From assembly GCA_035222895.1 (NCBI GenBank), contig JAVYIG010001829.1, forward strand, positions 231,018 to 295,017: a DNA stretch of 64,000 nt, written 5' to 3'. Below are positions 23,831-35,242 of the stretch, piece by piece; the first letter of the stretch is position 1, and every line of letters begins with the position of its first letter. This DNA is from Strongylocentrotus droebachiensis. Lineage: Eukaryota > Echinodermata > Echinoidea > Camarodonta > Strongylocentrotidae. The position numbers were made by a program, and so were the translations under genes. Under the pieces are notes generated by a model, which was given only the letters and a program-made list of their open reading frames with translations, made no database searches and was not told the origin of the DNA.

Positions 23831-23833
23831 AAT

Positions 23834-24615
23834 TTAACCCTAATAAGGCCGGGGGGGGGGGGGCATTATGGCCCCCCCTCCACGATTTTTCCGATTGCTC
23901 GGGAACACATATGGATGGCGCCCCGCCGCTCGCTGACTTTTATCTTTTGAGTCTTGCGCAACTTTCAAAAAAAATTTTTTGAAAATCGGACCTACGGTTA
24001 CAAGGTCATGTGACCTTTTGTCTTTGCATGTCAGCCCGAAAATCGCTCATTTTCGTGATTTGTGTACAAAACATATGGAAAAGTCATTTTTCTCAAAACA
24101 GATCAAACATGGGTTATTGGGTCTTGTTTAAAGGTTATGTGGTTGTTTTGGTAGTCAAAATGGTTGAATTTTAGTAAGAAATGAAATAAAACAACAAAAA
24201 CAATGAAATACATAAGTTAAAAAACAGTGAAATACATAAGAAATTATAAAAACAACAGATAACATAAGGAATAAGCTGGCTCTTCCAAATTTTGTTGTTG
24301 TATTATTATTCAGAATGGTCTAATGAATATTTGTAGAGAAAAAGAATGCTTGAATATGAATAATATATGATTTGTGGGTAAAAATGTGATTTTATGACTT
24401 TATTTGCATAAATTACCATAAATATGCAAATGAGTGAATTTTTCAAAAAATTGAAATTATCATATTATTCTATACACTTCACTTGACATGCGTGCAAATT
24501 TTCGCGGCGATCGGCCGCTTCGCGGCCGAGATCTTATAGGGGGGGGGGGGCATAATGGCCCCCCCCCCCCCTGGCCCTACTAAGACCTCAAATAGCCCGG
24601 CCTGATTAGGGTTAA
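23834..24615. mobile_element. Non-autonomous DNA transposon with TTAA duplications
   Basis: TTAA at 23834-23837 and 24612-24615 flanks a 774-bp element. Its ends are CCCTAATAAGGCCGGG (left) and, inverted, CCCTAATCAGGCCGGG (right). G and C homopolymers and the palindromic word GCATTATGGCCCCCC sit just inside both ends. The target and end structure fit piggyBac/Kolobok-like MITEs. There is no transposase. The first bases of the terminal repeat resemble telomere words only by chance. Confidence 0.8.
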
Positions 24616-25045
24616 AGAGAGAGGGTTAAGTTAGAAAAAAAGAAGAAGGAAGAAATGCATAAGAGGAGAGAGAGGGAGGGGGTGGCGTGAGAAGAATGGA
24701 ACAGATGAACTGTGAAGACATGGAAAAGAAGAATAATGATGGAAGTAAGACGACAGAGGGAAAGCGATTGTGTGTATAAGTCAGTTTGTGGCTCTGTATG
24801 TTGTAATGAGGGCATGCGATGATGTAGCATAGCAAAAGCGAGAGTTTGGGGTGTAGGAATTGAGTTGCAGGGCGTCGGACGGGGCCCGTAGGGTGTCGTA
24901 TCATCTCCTTTTTACTTTCTCTTCCACTTCTTATCTTCCTTTCTTCCATTTTCTGATTTTTCCCTTTCCCCCGTCTTTTCCCCCTTCAATATTTGGTTAG
25001 GCCTCCCATCTTCAACACCAGAGGATGGGGGGAGGGAGGGTGTGG
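24616..25045. other. Purine/pyrimidine-rich non-coding stretch
   Basis: GA-rich sequence followed by CT-rich sequence. Long frames here are low-complexity by-products. Confidence 0.45.
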
Positions 25046-25049
25046 GGGT

Positions 25050-25640
25050 AATCTCGCTATTCATAACGTCGAACTGCATATATAAAACACGAAGGCGGTA
25101 ACTATTGATAAAAGCATGAGGACCGTTATTCATAAGGTGAGATGAGGGTCGCTTTTCATAATTTATATTGGGGGTCACTAGGACCGCTATTCATAAGATA
25201 AATTTAGGGTCACTATTCATAATTAATGCAGAATGAGGATCGCTATTCATAATATGAGAAGAGGGTCGATATTCATAATCCGAGAAAAGCGTTGCTTTCC
25301 ATAATACATATGCCACAGCCATAGGGGTGCTCCCAGTCAACAATTAACTCTCTTGTCATTTTGTTGCTTATTCAATTTTTTTATGAATAGCGACCCCCAT
25401 TCCGTGTTATGAATAACGACCCTCTTCTCGTATTATGAATAGCGACCCTCATTCCGCATTATAAAAAGCGACCTTCATTCTGTTTTATGAATAGCTACTC
25501 TCTTCTCAAATGATAAATAGCGACACTCTTCGATTAAGATTAGCTATCCTTATGAATGATTACCCTTTTCTCAAATTATAAATTGTGGTCCTAATAAATA
25601 GCGGTCTTTATGAATAATGGTCCTTATAGCTAGTTGGCCT
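25050..25640. repeat. Foldback array of a roughly 31-bp GGGTCGCTATTCATAA unit
   Basis: About seven degenerate units of the type GGGTCGCTATTCATAA plus a 10-20 base spacer run on the + strand from 25050 to about 25310. After a centre of about 65 bp (25311-25375), similar units run in the opposite orientation (TTATGAATAGCGACCC) to about 25640. The whole is a large imperfect inverted repeat built from tandem units, like a foldback transposon. No terminal repeat with a clear target duplication was found. Confidence 0.7.
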
Positions 25641-25689
25641 CGGGGGGGGGGATTGGTGTCCGTTTATGTGTCTTGGATGGGCTTGGATG

Positions 25690-26735
25690 TGTATTAACGG
25701 GGGGGGGCACGGTTGGTATGCTTTTTTTGATTAAAAGTTGCAATTAGATTTAATTAAAGATGATAGATTTAATTAAAGATGGTTAAGTTTGATAATCGGG
25801 GAAACAAGATCGTTCAATCTTCATTGATTACTATTTGCAAATTAATTCATCCTTGCTGAACCTATTTAAAAACTGAATTTATCAATCATCAGAAACGAGC
25901 TGAACGGGTTGAACGTAAAACAAGTTGTAACACTAATTGTAACCTTAACCCTAGTCCTAAACCTAGATATAATCATTAACCCTAGATCTATCCCGCAACC
26001 TTACCCTAGTCCTAACCCTTGTCCTAACCCTAACTCTAAACCCTGAACCTCACCCTAGTAATAACCCTCTCCCTGACCATAACCTCAACCCTAAAATCAT
26101 TATTATTGATGGTGGATTATTCTGCAGTTAGCCCAAACAGGTGTTTTGCCTGATGTTATAACTAAAATGCTACCCGCCACTTCCTTAATTGTGTCGATCG
26201 ATCGACTTTACGGCGATCAAATTCAGAAGGGGGGATAATTTGTGTTGTATGCGTGTTACGGGGGGGGGGGGAGCAGTGTGGATATGTTTTTGAATTTTTC
26301 ATCAAAAATTGCATTTTGATTGAAAAATAGTTAATTTTGATAATCAGTGAAAGAAAATTGGATAAAGACGGCAATCCTCAATATATTAATATTTGCAAAT
26401 TATTTAATCTTAAATTTAACCTGCTTAAAAAAAAGGATTTCTAGGTAATCCAAAATGAGCTGCATGGGTTGAACATAACAACACTAATTGTAACCTCAAC
26501 CGTAGTCCTAAACCTAACCCTAGTCCAAACTCTTCCCCTAACCCTAGTCATACCCCTAACCCTTGTCTTAACACTTAACCTTACCCCAATCCTAGCTTAA
26601 CCCTACTTCTAACCCAGCCCCTGTCACTGACCCTAATCCTAACCCTAATTCATTATCATGGATGGTGGATAATTCTGCAGTTAAGCCCTATAGGCCGTTT
26701 TAGCTGATGTTATTAATAACAATTAATGAACCCCT
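25690..26735. repeat. Direct duplication with telomere-like CCCTAA tracts
   Basis: 25690-26160 and 26250-26735 are two diverged direct copies in the same order: a G-run, a TTGATTAAAA-type AT segment, GATAATC, TTTGCAAATTA, GAGCTG...GGGTTGAAC, then 130-180 bp of degenerate CCCTAA/CCTAAC repeats, then GATGGTGGAT, TTCTGCAGTTA and GATGTTAT. The CCCTAA tracts (about 25945-26100 and 26490-26650) resemble interstitial telomeric sequence mixed with CCCTAGTCCTAA variants. They end at the same place in both copies, so they belong to the repeat itself. Confidence 0.65.
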
Positions 26736-27410
26736 GCTCCTTTTGTATATGTCCGATTAGACGACCACCGTTCAAATTTCAAAACAAGAAGAACAAATAT
26801 TTTCTTTAAATGGAAGATTATCCTGATGAATAATTTGCAGATTAGGCATCATGCAACAAACAAAACTGTTTGAAAAATTCGTTTAAATGAAGTCAATTGA
26901 TAAGTTTATGACACTAACAAGAAAAAGCGGAAAGTACACTTTTTTTTAAACCATTGGTATTAAAAACGTAAATACACATGCACTTTGAAATATCGAGATA
27001 AAGAGTGTTGTTATTATTCAACAATCATGATATGCGACCCATCCCGAAATTTTTCATCTGCAAAACAAAATTAAAGATAAATTTGAAGAAAAAAAAAGGG
27101 GTTTGTCTCAGTTACTTCGGATATTTTACTTCCAACTTTACAGCGACAGAATTATGAGACTATGTACCGTTGTTTAAAGTGGAAAAAGCCCTCTATTGAC
27201 TATTTTGCAATTAACGCAAATAAAGAAATCGAACTACGCAAGTGGCTTATAGTCTCTTTCTTCAGGCTCATTTACTTTATGAAGCGTTATTTGACATATT
27301 CATTGTAAAGTGTAGAGACAAATCGGACCACAGCAACATCGACAGCAATGTACCATGTCAAACTTTGATTACCAGATAATCTTGAATAATACAGTGCATA
27401 TTTGATTTCT
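26736..27410. other. AT-rich non-coding stretch
   Basis: No gene or repeat structure recognised. Confidence 0.4.
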
Positions 27411-27414
27411 GAAC

Positions 27415-27486
27415 TTGGGGAAGAAAAAGAAAAAGAAAATGAAAAAGAAAATGAAAAAGAAGAGAAAGAAGAAGAGAAATGAAAGA
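27415..27486. repeat. GAAAAA-rich purine tract
   Basis: Low-complexity GAA/AAG repeats of about 70 bp. The lysine-rich frame through them is a by-product. Confidence 0.8.
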
Positions 27487-27603
27487 ACAAGAACAAACAA
27501 CAACAAAATGAAACGAAGAAGTTTTACAAAGCTGTTTAGTCGCTATAGGCCCTACCCGAATATAGTCAAATTTATCGATTATCGTTATTTGGTGGATAAA
27601 AGC

Positions 27604-28370
27604 ACAATTTTTGGTACAGGGCTTCGTTAGGACTTACTAAACGATATTAGGCTAGGAGCCCCCGGCAACAAAATCAATTAAAGGGTGTGGGGGCGGGAGC
27701 GTCTTTTTGGAGCCCCCAAATAATTTTACAACATTGATTTGTTGCTGTAAAAATGCCATTTTTGGTACAGGGCTCCCTTAGGACCTTCTGAACTATATTA
27801 AGGTAGGATCCCCGGCAAAAATATCATATAAGGGTGTGGGGTGGGGGCGTCGCCTCGTAGCCCCAAAATATTTTATAAGATAATATAACATTGGGTTTTC
27901 GTGAAACCCATGGGGCCCCAAATCGCACATATATGAATAATTATGCCGGGGGCTTCTACCCTACCATCATTCAGCACAGGCGCGGATCCAGGGGGAGGGG
28001 GGGGGGGTAGTGAGCACTATTTTTTAAATTTGTTTTGCTCCCCAAAATTCGCCCAGTGTGGGGGGGGGGGTGTAGTCGGGGGGGGGGGGGGGTGTCGAAA
28101 ATTAAAAAAAATTCACCTCAAGGGGGGGGGGGTCCGGGCTCCCCGGGCCCCACTCCCTGGATCCGCCACTGATTCAGCAGGTCCTAATGAAGCCCTGTAC
28201 CAAAAATTATGATTGTACTACAAATCTCAATGTTATACTACCTTATGAATTTTATGTGGTCTACGAGGCGACGCCCCCGCCCACACCCTTATATGATATT
28301 TTTGCCGAGGCTCCTACCCTACTATCGTTCAGTAGGTCCTAAGGAAGCACTATACCAAAACTGGTGCTTT
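27604..28370. repeat. Inverted repeat of a roughly 110-bp unit, interrupted by a MITE
   Basis: Two direct copies (about 27604-27715 and 27762-27870) contain TTTTTGGTACAGGGCT, TTAGGAC, ATATTA, GGTAGGA, CCCCGGCAA and AAGGGTGTGG. Two inverted copies follow (about 27943-28206 and 28258-28362), reading ACACCCTTATATGATATTTT...TAGGTCCTAAGG...ACCAAAA. The first inverted copy is split by the hAT MITE at 27977-28171. The arrangement, two units facing two units, is a foldback structure. It is non-coding. Confidence 0.7.
27969..28179. mobile_element. hAT-type MITE with 8-bp target duplication
   Basis: The 8-bp word ATTCAGCA occurs exactly at 27969-27976 and 28172-28179. Between them the 195-bp element starts CAGGCGCGGATCCAGGGGG, and its other end, read inverted, starts CAGTGGCGGATCCAGGGAGT. 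Long G runs fill the interior. An 8-bp duplication with CAG-type ends is diagnostic of hAT transposases acting on a non-autonomous copy. It inserted into a pre-existing repeat, so it is younger than that repeat. Confidence 0.92.
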
Positions 28371-28548
28371 TGATCTGGCAAGTAACGGTAATTTCACTAA
28401 GCCACCTGAATATTAAGCTATTTTTCACAAAATTTCTCGTACATTGATTACTTGAACAACTATGGTGATTATTATTTGGTCATCAATGCCGATCAACTTG
28501 GTGTTAAAATGTGACAAACATTTATCTTCATGTGATTTATATGGCCTT

Positions 28549-28549
<1 letters not shown>

Positions 28550-28592
<43 letters not shown>

Positions 28593-28640
28593 TGGGGGGG
28601 GGAGGGAGAGAGAGAGAGAGAGAGAGAAAGAGAAGAGGGG
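28550..28640. repeat. (GA)n microsatellite
   Basis: GAGAGA runs are interrupted by a G-rich patch at about 28587-28602. Confidence 0.95.
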
Positions 28641-28871
28641 AGGGGTGATGATGACATTGGTGATGGCAATGATGACTCTGCCTGTTGAATTGCACGACAA
28701 GGTTTATTTTTTTCTGTAGTTACATGTACTTATTTCGATTCAGTCATACAAAACATTTGAATTTAAAATGCACAATTAAAAAGTATAAGTTTACTTGTTT
28801 TTGATAATGGAAATTGCTTTAAGGAGTGGGATATTATTAGTACATGCTTTAATATTATTGTATAAATATCA

Positions 28872-29100
28872 TTACATCACTATTAATATCACTACTACCA
28901 TCATCATCACCACTACTACGATCATTATCATCATTATCACCACCATCATTACTACCATCATTATCATCATCACTACTCCCACCATCATCACTACCATCAT
29001 CATCGTCGTCACTACTACCATCATCATCACCACTACTACCATCATTATCTCCATCATCATCACCACCAACATCGTCAATATTATCATCATCATCTTCATC
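28872..29100. repeat. (ATC)n microsatellite
   Basis: Imperfect ATC/ACC triplets over about 225 bp. Both strands give Ile/Thr or Met/Val frames without biological meaning. Confidence 0.95.
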
Positions 29101-31600
29101 TATTCACAGTAAAGTTTTCAATGAATTTGGTGTTGTCTGCCAAAGTTAGCTTACAGTTTAAATTTCTATATTAAATATGCAAATCATGTAAGTTCCACTG
29201 CAAACCACCCTTAATGCTGTGGTTCATAATTTGAAGCAGTTGATAATTGTCATAGATATTACAAATTCAAAATTATTCAGTCTAGTCCATTTTCAAGGTG
29301 GCATATTTTTACAAGTTTGAACTTTCTTATTGTAATTTTAACACAACTATTGTGAGAACATGAAAACAGGATTTAAAATTCTTGATTTCAACAATTACAC
29401 CGTAAAACTTTCATTCCATTGAAAACGTTACAACTACATGTACATTTATTTCTAAAAAGGGCCCTAATTCACCCAATCAACCTTTTATTCTTAAGTTACA
29501 AAAAAATGCATCCCAAAAAAATCACATTTACAAGGAGTATGAATAATTCACTTGTTAACTCTATATTTTATATCTCAAACAATATTGTTGACATTTTCGT
29601 AGCAAATGTACATTGCAAAAAGGACATGTACACGCATACAGTGTAAGCCCATTGACATAACATGATGGAACTGACAAGGAATATCCATTAGTTCACAGCA
29701 TATGCTCCGAGGAAAAGTAGAAATATTGAAGAAATACATTGGTAAAAATGTAATGAACTGGATAATAATAACAAATTATGAAATCTTCTAAGTTATTCCA
29801 TAATACACATATATACATTTAATATGTATGTTAATTTCAATTAAACTGTTCGGTAGTTGTGATGTTATGTGGACAACCCTCACATTTGCTTTTATTGACG
29901 CAAAAAATACATTACAGGATAAGAGATGTGTAATTGCTTTGGAAATACTTTCTTGGCATCTACTAAATTTCCCTTTCCTTGCCGGTTATAGTTTGTTTGT
30001 TTTATTTCCGAAAATCATCATAAAAAACAATAACACAATATAACAAAATCAAAGACTTATATAACAATGATAGAATGATAAAACGGTTGGATAGTCCATT
30101 TCAGAGCCATTAACCTAATGGCTCTGTTCTTCCATGGAGTCCAATATATATATAATGATACTATAATAAGTAATGATATAACAAAATAGTAAGTCATAAT
30201 TAAAATATATAAATATAAAAAAAAACATTGTACTTGTACTGAACTTAACTAAATCAAATTAAATTAAATTAAACAAAAAAACACTAACAAAAAGCATTAA
30301 AATCTATTCAAATATCCCCTACCATCCCTAATGTAACGAAATACGACCCACCCTTATCACCCACCCAGCTAACAATTAACTTAATTAGTTTTAAAATATT
30401 CTACACATTATCTAATTTAGTCTGTTACTAAATTGATTATGTTTATGTTTTGAACAGTACAAAGAAGGATAATTAATCAATCAGCAGTTTTTCTATCTTT
30501 GAGTCCTCCAAACTATATTAGCTATAGAAACTACATGTACAAGATTTGATTTACCCGAACACATGTTCATTTAGATCATTTGCTGACATTTAACAAAAAA
30601 GATCCATTACTTATTTCATCTGGGGACAAAATAGTATCTCATTTGAAAACTTACATTTTAGTTGATACGTATAGAGAATATATGTAACAATCTTGAAGTA
30701 CTTTTCCCTTCACCTCAATCTTACATTATTCTTTACACTACCGTTTTGGAAAATTATGACATTTTTGTTGTTGTAATGAACAAAGTATTATGCTGAATCA
30801 CAAATATGCAATTATTACAGCTTTGGTACCAAGAAAGAATCATATGCAACAAACACACTCACACTTTTTCCTTCTGAATATACAATGAGGTATAACATAC
30901 CTTTTAGATTCAATGGCGATTTAATGAATTCATTGTGAGCATGCTGTAAATATATTCTTACTTGACCAACTATACCTGCATGTATCATAATGCAAATGCA
31001 TTTTTCTGAAATATTCAAAATGAAAGAGCACTGTTTATGTACTGTTAAGCCAGGATGTGAAAATAATTGCACAGGAAATGACAAAAATGGTTGATGATAC
31101 TTTTTTTTGTTTGGTAACATGCATTACAAAGACATTAATGTATGGAAATTAATAAGTATAATGTCCGTGCATGTCAGTTGAAGGAGTGTTCTAAAATTCC
31201 CTTTTTTAGGAAACTTGCAACTTTAATTTTAAGACTACAACAAATTTAAAGCGTTTTGCTGCTTTTTCTCATCAATTGATGTACCTAGTAACATGCTATT
31301 AAAGTAAATCAATGCGGTTGTAGTGAAGAGAAAAGAATTGCACTAACTCGTACATGGATCCTGACAAGATTCAGATAGTTAGACAGTGAAATTATTATGA
31401 CTTACATTTTGATTTTCAAATGACAGTGTTTCTCCCTTTTACTTTTTAATGTTTGATGAAATTAATAACAAGCGTACTGAACTGAAATATTGCCAATTAA
31501 AAAGCATTGTTTATGTGCTACAGTATAAAGCAACATTCCTTTTGAAGGAAAGGATAAATGATCCAATATAATGCCTAACTATCTGATTCTTAGCTTCCTT
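29101..31600. other. AT-rich non-coding stretch with one perfect small hairpin
   Basis: No gene is recognised. At 30103-30125 a perfect hairpin (AGAGCCATTA, ACC, TAATGGCTCT) lies within a larger imperfect dyad bounded by AGTCCA and GAGTCCA words. Confidence 0.4.
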
Positions 31601-31604
31601 CACC

Positions 31605-32075
31605 TTCACCTTCACCTATCCCACAGTCTGGCTGACCCTTGGGGCACCACTGAAGATTTATACATCCAGCTTCCTCCACTCCTTGTGGTTCTTGGCTTTA
31701 CGAAGTATGATGTTTCAGTCAAGGTCACTTGTTAATGTTGTCTTCCCATCGTTTCCTCTGCCTGCCTTTTCGTCTCCCTCCTTGTACTGTTCCATGTAGA
31801 ATAGTCTTGGCCAGTCCAAATGATCATGTGACATACCCATACCAGTTTACTTTGCATCTTTTCACTGAAGTCAGGAGGTCTTCATACGGCCCTATGGTGT
31901 TTCAAATTCTGATTTTCACTACCTCATTGGTTATGTGATCTCTATACCAGATACTGAGGAGTTTGCGGAAACATTTCATCTCCAGTGCCTGTATCCTTCT
32001 TTTAATGTCTGCTGTCATGGTCCATGTTTCACATGCATACACAAATATGGACATATGGACAAGATCCTATAACCG
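31605..32075 (-). mobile_element. LINE fragment, C-terminal end of reverse transcriptase polyprotein
   Basis: Read on the - strand, from 32055 down, the sequence gives YACETWTMTADIKRRIQALE, then KCFRKLLSIWYRDHITNEVV, then TIGPYEDLLTSVKR, LAKTILHGTVQGGRRKGRQR and KRWEDNIN. This is the well-known tail following the reverse transcriptase in RTE-like and related LINEs (CETWT...RR.QA.E.KC.RK.L...TN). In-frame stops interrupt it near the RI-NTI and VT-SFG junctions, so it is dead. Only the C-terminal 150 residues are present. A CTTCAC microsatellite borders its 3' side. Confidence 0.8.
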
Positions 32076-32079
32076 ATTT

Positions 32080-33190
32080 TGAATGGGTGGTATTCGTTTT
32101 CGACTGAAACGCTGCACATGTGTGTTACTTCAAGCCTGCATAGAAAAAGAAGAAAATGATAGCGTGAATGGTAAAAATACAACAATCGCGTAAACAAATC
32201 AAATTGATTCTCTCACGGTTTTACAAAAGGTCTCTAATAAAAAATTTACAATTAAAGTGGGATAGACTTCTTTTTTAAATTCATGTATGCTCCAAAGCCT
32301 TTCTTTTAGGAATGAATGAATGCATCTTATTAAGAACACAAACTGATTATTATCGAACATGTCATTATCAAGTCTCTAGATATCATATATTCTTCATATA
32401 CTGTACATTTATCTATAGAGAAAATGATTGGAAATTCAATTTCAAATATATATCTAAAGGCTATCATCCTACATACGTGGAAAAGGTTCTCTCATACTGT
32501 AACCACTTTGACATATAATCTATTAAGAGGTAATGACCACATCATCTTGAAAAGCCTTGTGAGGCATTTTTTCTATCTACACATATAAGTTATTAAAAAA
32601 AACATGAATGGTGCCACTTGTTGATTTCCCCTTTCTGTAAAGGAGGTTTAATTGAAAATTATATAGGTTAATAGAACCATGATCATAGATTTCATCATTT
32701 GCAGGATATCTTCCTGAATATGATAAAGTTTATGGCTGAGTGTATATTACATGTAGGTACATAATAATTACAATACTGTTTCATCAGGGTTAGCATTAAA
32801 ACAGTTATAAATCAAATCATGAAACCATGAAAATATGAACTTGCAAAGATACTTCAATGCATTACAATTAATCTATAACTATTTAATTATATTGCGAAAG
32901 TGTATTGGAAAAAGAGGGAATGTTCACTACACACACTGACAAAACTTGGTTATCAAAGGGGAAGTCTACCTTGATATAATGATGGTTCTGAGAAAAGCAG
33001 AAAAACTATACAGACAAAAAACTGAATGACCAAAACAACATGTCTGCAACTACCTAAAGAGAAAGGAAAAAAAATCAACAACAGGCAATTTCGGAAAGAG
33101 TTCCATACATATAACCCCACTAAAATCGATGTACAGCTGTATAGCCTACCCTCACCCTCATCCTAATCCTAACCCAGCATACCCATATTT
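32080..33190. other. AT-rich non-coding stretch
   Basis: No exon or repeat is supported. CACCCTCATCCTAATCCTAA-type telomere-like words occur at about 33149-33175. Confidence 0.4.
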
Positions 33191-33206
33191 TTTCCTTCAA
33201 TTTTAG

Positions 33207-33418
33207 TGGTGGTTACATGTACATATGGAACTATTGTCGCAATTTTGATGGCCTTGCAGGGTACATCTTCTGAAACTTGCAAACATTACAAAGATGTATT
33301 TACAAAGATGTATTATATAGAATCAGAACATGATTTTCTATGGGATGTACAACAAAAGGTTATTGAAATTGCCAGAGTTGATTTGAAAGTTGTTGGAATG
33401 GTGTTAAATGCAAATTAG
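33207..33418 (+). CDS. Possible terminal exon with a membrane-helix-like start
   Basis: A strong acceptor (TTTTTTCCTTCAATTTTAG) ends at 33206. The frame is then open for about 70 codons to TAG at 33416-33418. The product starts with a hydrophobic run (CTYGTIVAILMAL) and continues as a charged, complex sequence (HYKDVFTKMYYIESEHDFLW, QQKVIEIARVDLKVVG) that looks protein-like rather than random. AATAAA occurs about 300 bp downstream, near 33721. The family is not recognised; a C-terminal exon of a multi-pass membrane protein is one possibility. No upstream exon was identified. Confidence 0.35.
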
Positions 33419-33419
33419 C

Positions 33420-35240
33420 ATCTTGTGAATGGTGTAGACTTTATTTATTGACATTCCTCTTGCAATTTCTTTTTAAGGCTACAAACATTACTGTTATGAT
33501 AATTGTAGATCTATCACATAACAGATGACAAGTGACATTTGAAATTAGATTTGGCTTCCTACATAATTAATCATAAAATGTCTCAAATTTATTTGCTTTG
33601 TGTTTCTGCTACGTGTATACATGGTGATGGTCTTTCTCTTGCTCCCTTATTACTCTGCAAGGAAAGACCCAGTATTTAACAGCTCATTGCAAAAACTATA
33701 TTGTGTCTTGAGTGAAGCCTAATAAACTGGTTCCTGCTGCTTAGCCTTGGCTGCATTCTCCTTATAGTCTTCTAGCTCAGATCCTCTCTTCCACACTTCA
33801 TTTCATTATCGCAATTTGTTCTTATATCTTATGGGTTACCGGTACATATCCCTAATCTATGTGAATCATGCATTATGTTGCTGACTGAAGAAAGCAATTT
33901 CTAAATTTGCAACTTAAAAGATCGAAGCATACGTCAAAGGGCTGGCTCAAAGAATACATAGAAGCCAGAAAAACAGGAAGGGGGTGGGGGGGGGGGGGGG
34001 GATTGGACTCAAATTCATAAGATTTCACAAGAGGACTTTATGAAAGCAGGTCATTTTATACAATAAATAAATATAGTTGTACTTTGAATCATCTTCACAT
34101 GAAAAGGACTTACAGGTAAGTAAATGTTTTTAAGATATTGTTACATGTACCTGCTACTGGCTTTACTGCTACCTGGAGCTAACCCTCGTTGCTGAGAAAT
34201 AGCCTTGACGTATACTGTTTGGTTGAACGGAAATTCCATTTCAGCTGTATACTACTGCAAATGTCTGTCAGTTTGCTCCAAAGAAGACTGTAGTTTGGGT
34301 AAGAGCAATAGTTACAATTAAGTATAAGTATACACATGTAAAGTTGCATTTATACAGAACTATTACAGTGACATAATAACAATATTGCAACTTCCTGCGA
34401 TCAAAAAGGGGAAGAGAGAGGTAGCTAGAGTGATTGAAAGTAAGAAAGGGGAAAAAAGAGGGGAAAAGAGGGATAAAAGGTAGAAGAGAGAGAGAGAGAG
34501 AGAGAGAGAGGATATAATTGAATCAGGAGCTGCCAAGACATATACATTTCTACTCATATGAATCTGCATAACAATATACAATACAAAAACTAGATGTAGG
34601 TATTGTTAATACATGTTCATGTAGATCTGCTGAAATGGATGATATAAAATCAATGTTTGGTAGTTGTTGTTTAACTTAAAATAAATATTTGAAGAGCTGC
34701 ATGAATAAGTATATTATTTTCTTTCAAATCAATGATGGTATTGTTTCCAAGAAATAAGAGTGACTTAAATTGAAAGTTTGTTGTAAAATGTAGAAGCCAC
34801 AGTATTCTTGTGCACTGTGCCTGCCCCTCTCGATATGACACGTTTACACCACATAAATGAATACAGTCACAGGTCTTGTACCGTATACGGGCACTTTAAT
34901 CATGCTTCCTTTATTGCCATCATTCCTTGAAGAAAGTTTACAGGCTTACAATCTTACTCTCGAATATCGAATAAGCCGTTAACTTGATAGATGACGCCGA
35001 TTTAGCTGATTTAGCCATCAACTTGGAAGTACAAAGTCGCTTTACATGTTGCCGTAAGAACTATCAAACAAAGCCAAAGAAAAGTATATCAATTGATGCC
35101 ATGTTAACCTTTCAACTTTGGTATTTAAGTGTCTAACTTGACCTTAACATTCTGGCCCAAACCATGCAAATGTGCGGAAATAACATCGCACGCTTAATAA
35201 TAAATGACAAGCAATTAACTATTGCAAGCAAGTACTCATC
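33420..35240. repeat. Non-coding stretch with G-run and (GA)n
   Basis: A G homopolymer lies at about 33980-34001 and a GAGAGA run at 34483-34512. Otherwise it is AT-rich without recognisable genes. Confidence 0.5.
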
Positions 35241-35242
35241 TT

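Noticed and set aside
25940-26660. A true interstitial telomere or chromosome-fusion site
   Set aside because: The tracts are degenerate, occur in two copies of one duplicated repeat and end at the same positions, so they belong to the repeat.
28872-29112. Ile/Thr and Met/Val repeat frames
   Set aside because: They are translations of an ATC microsatellite.
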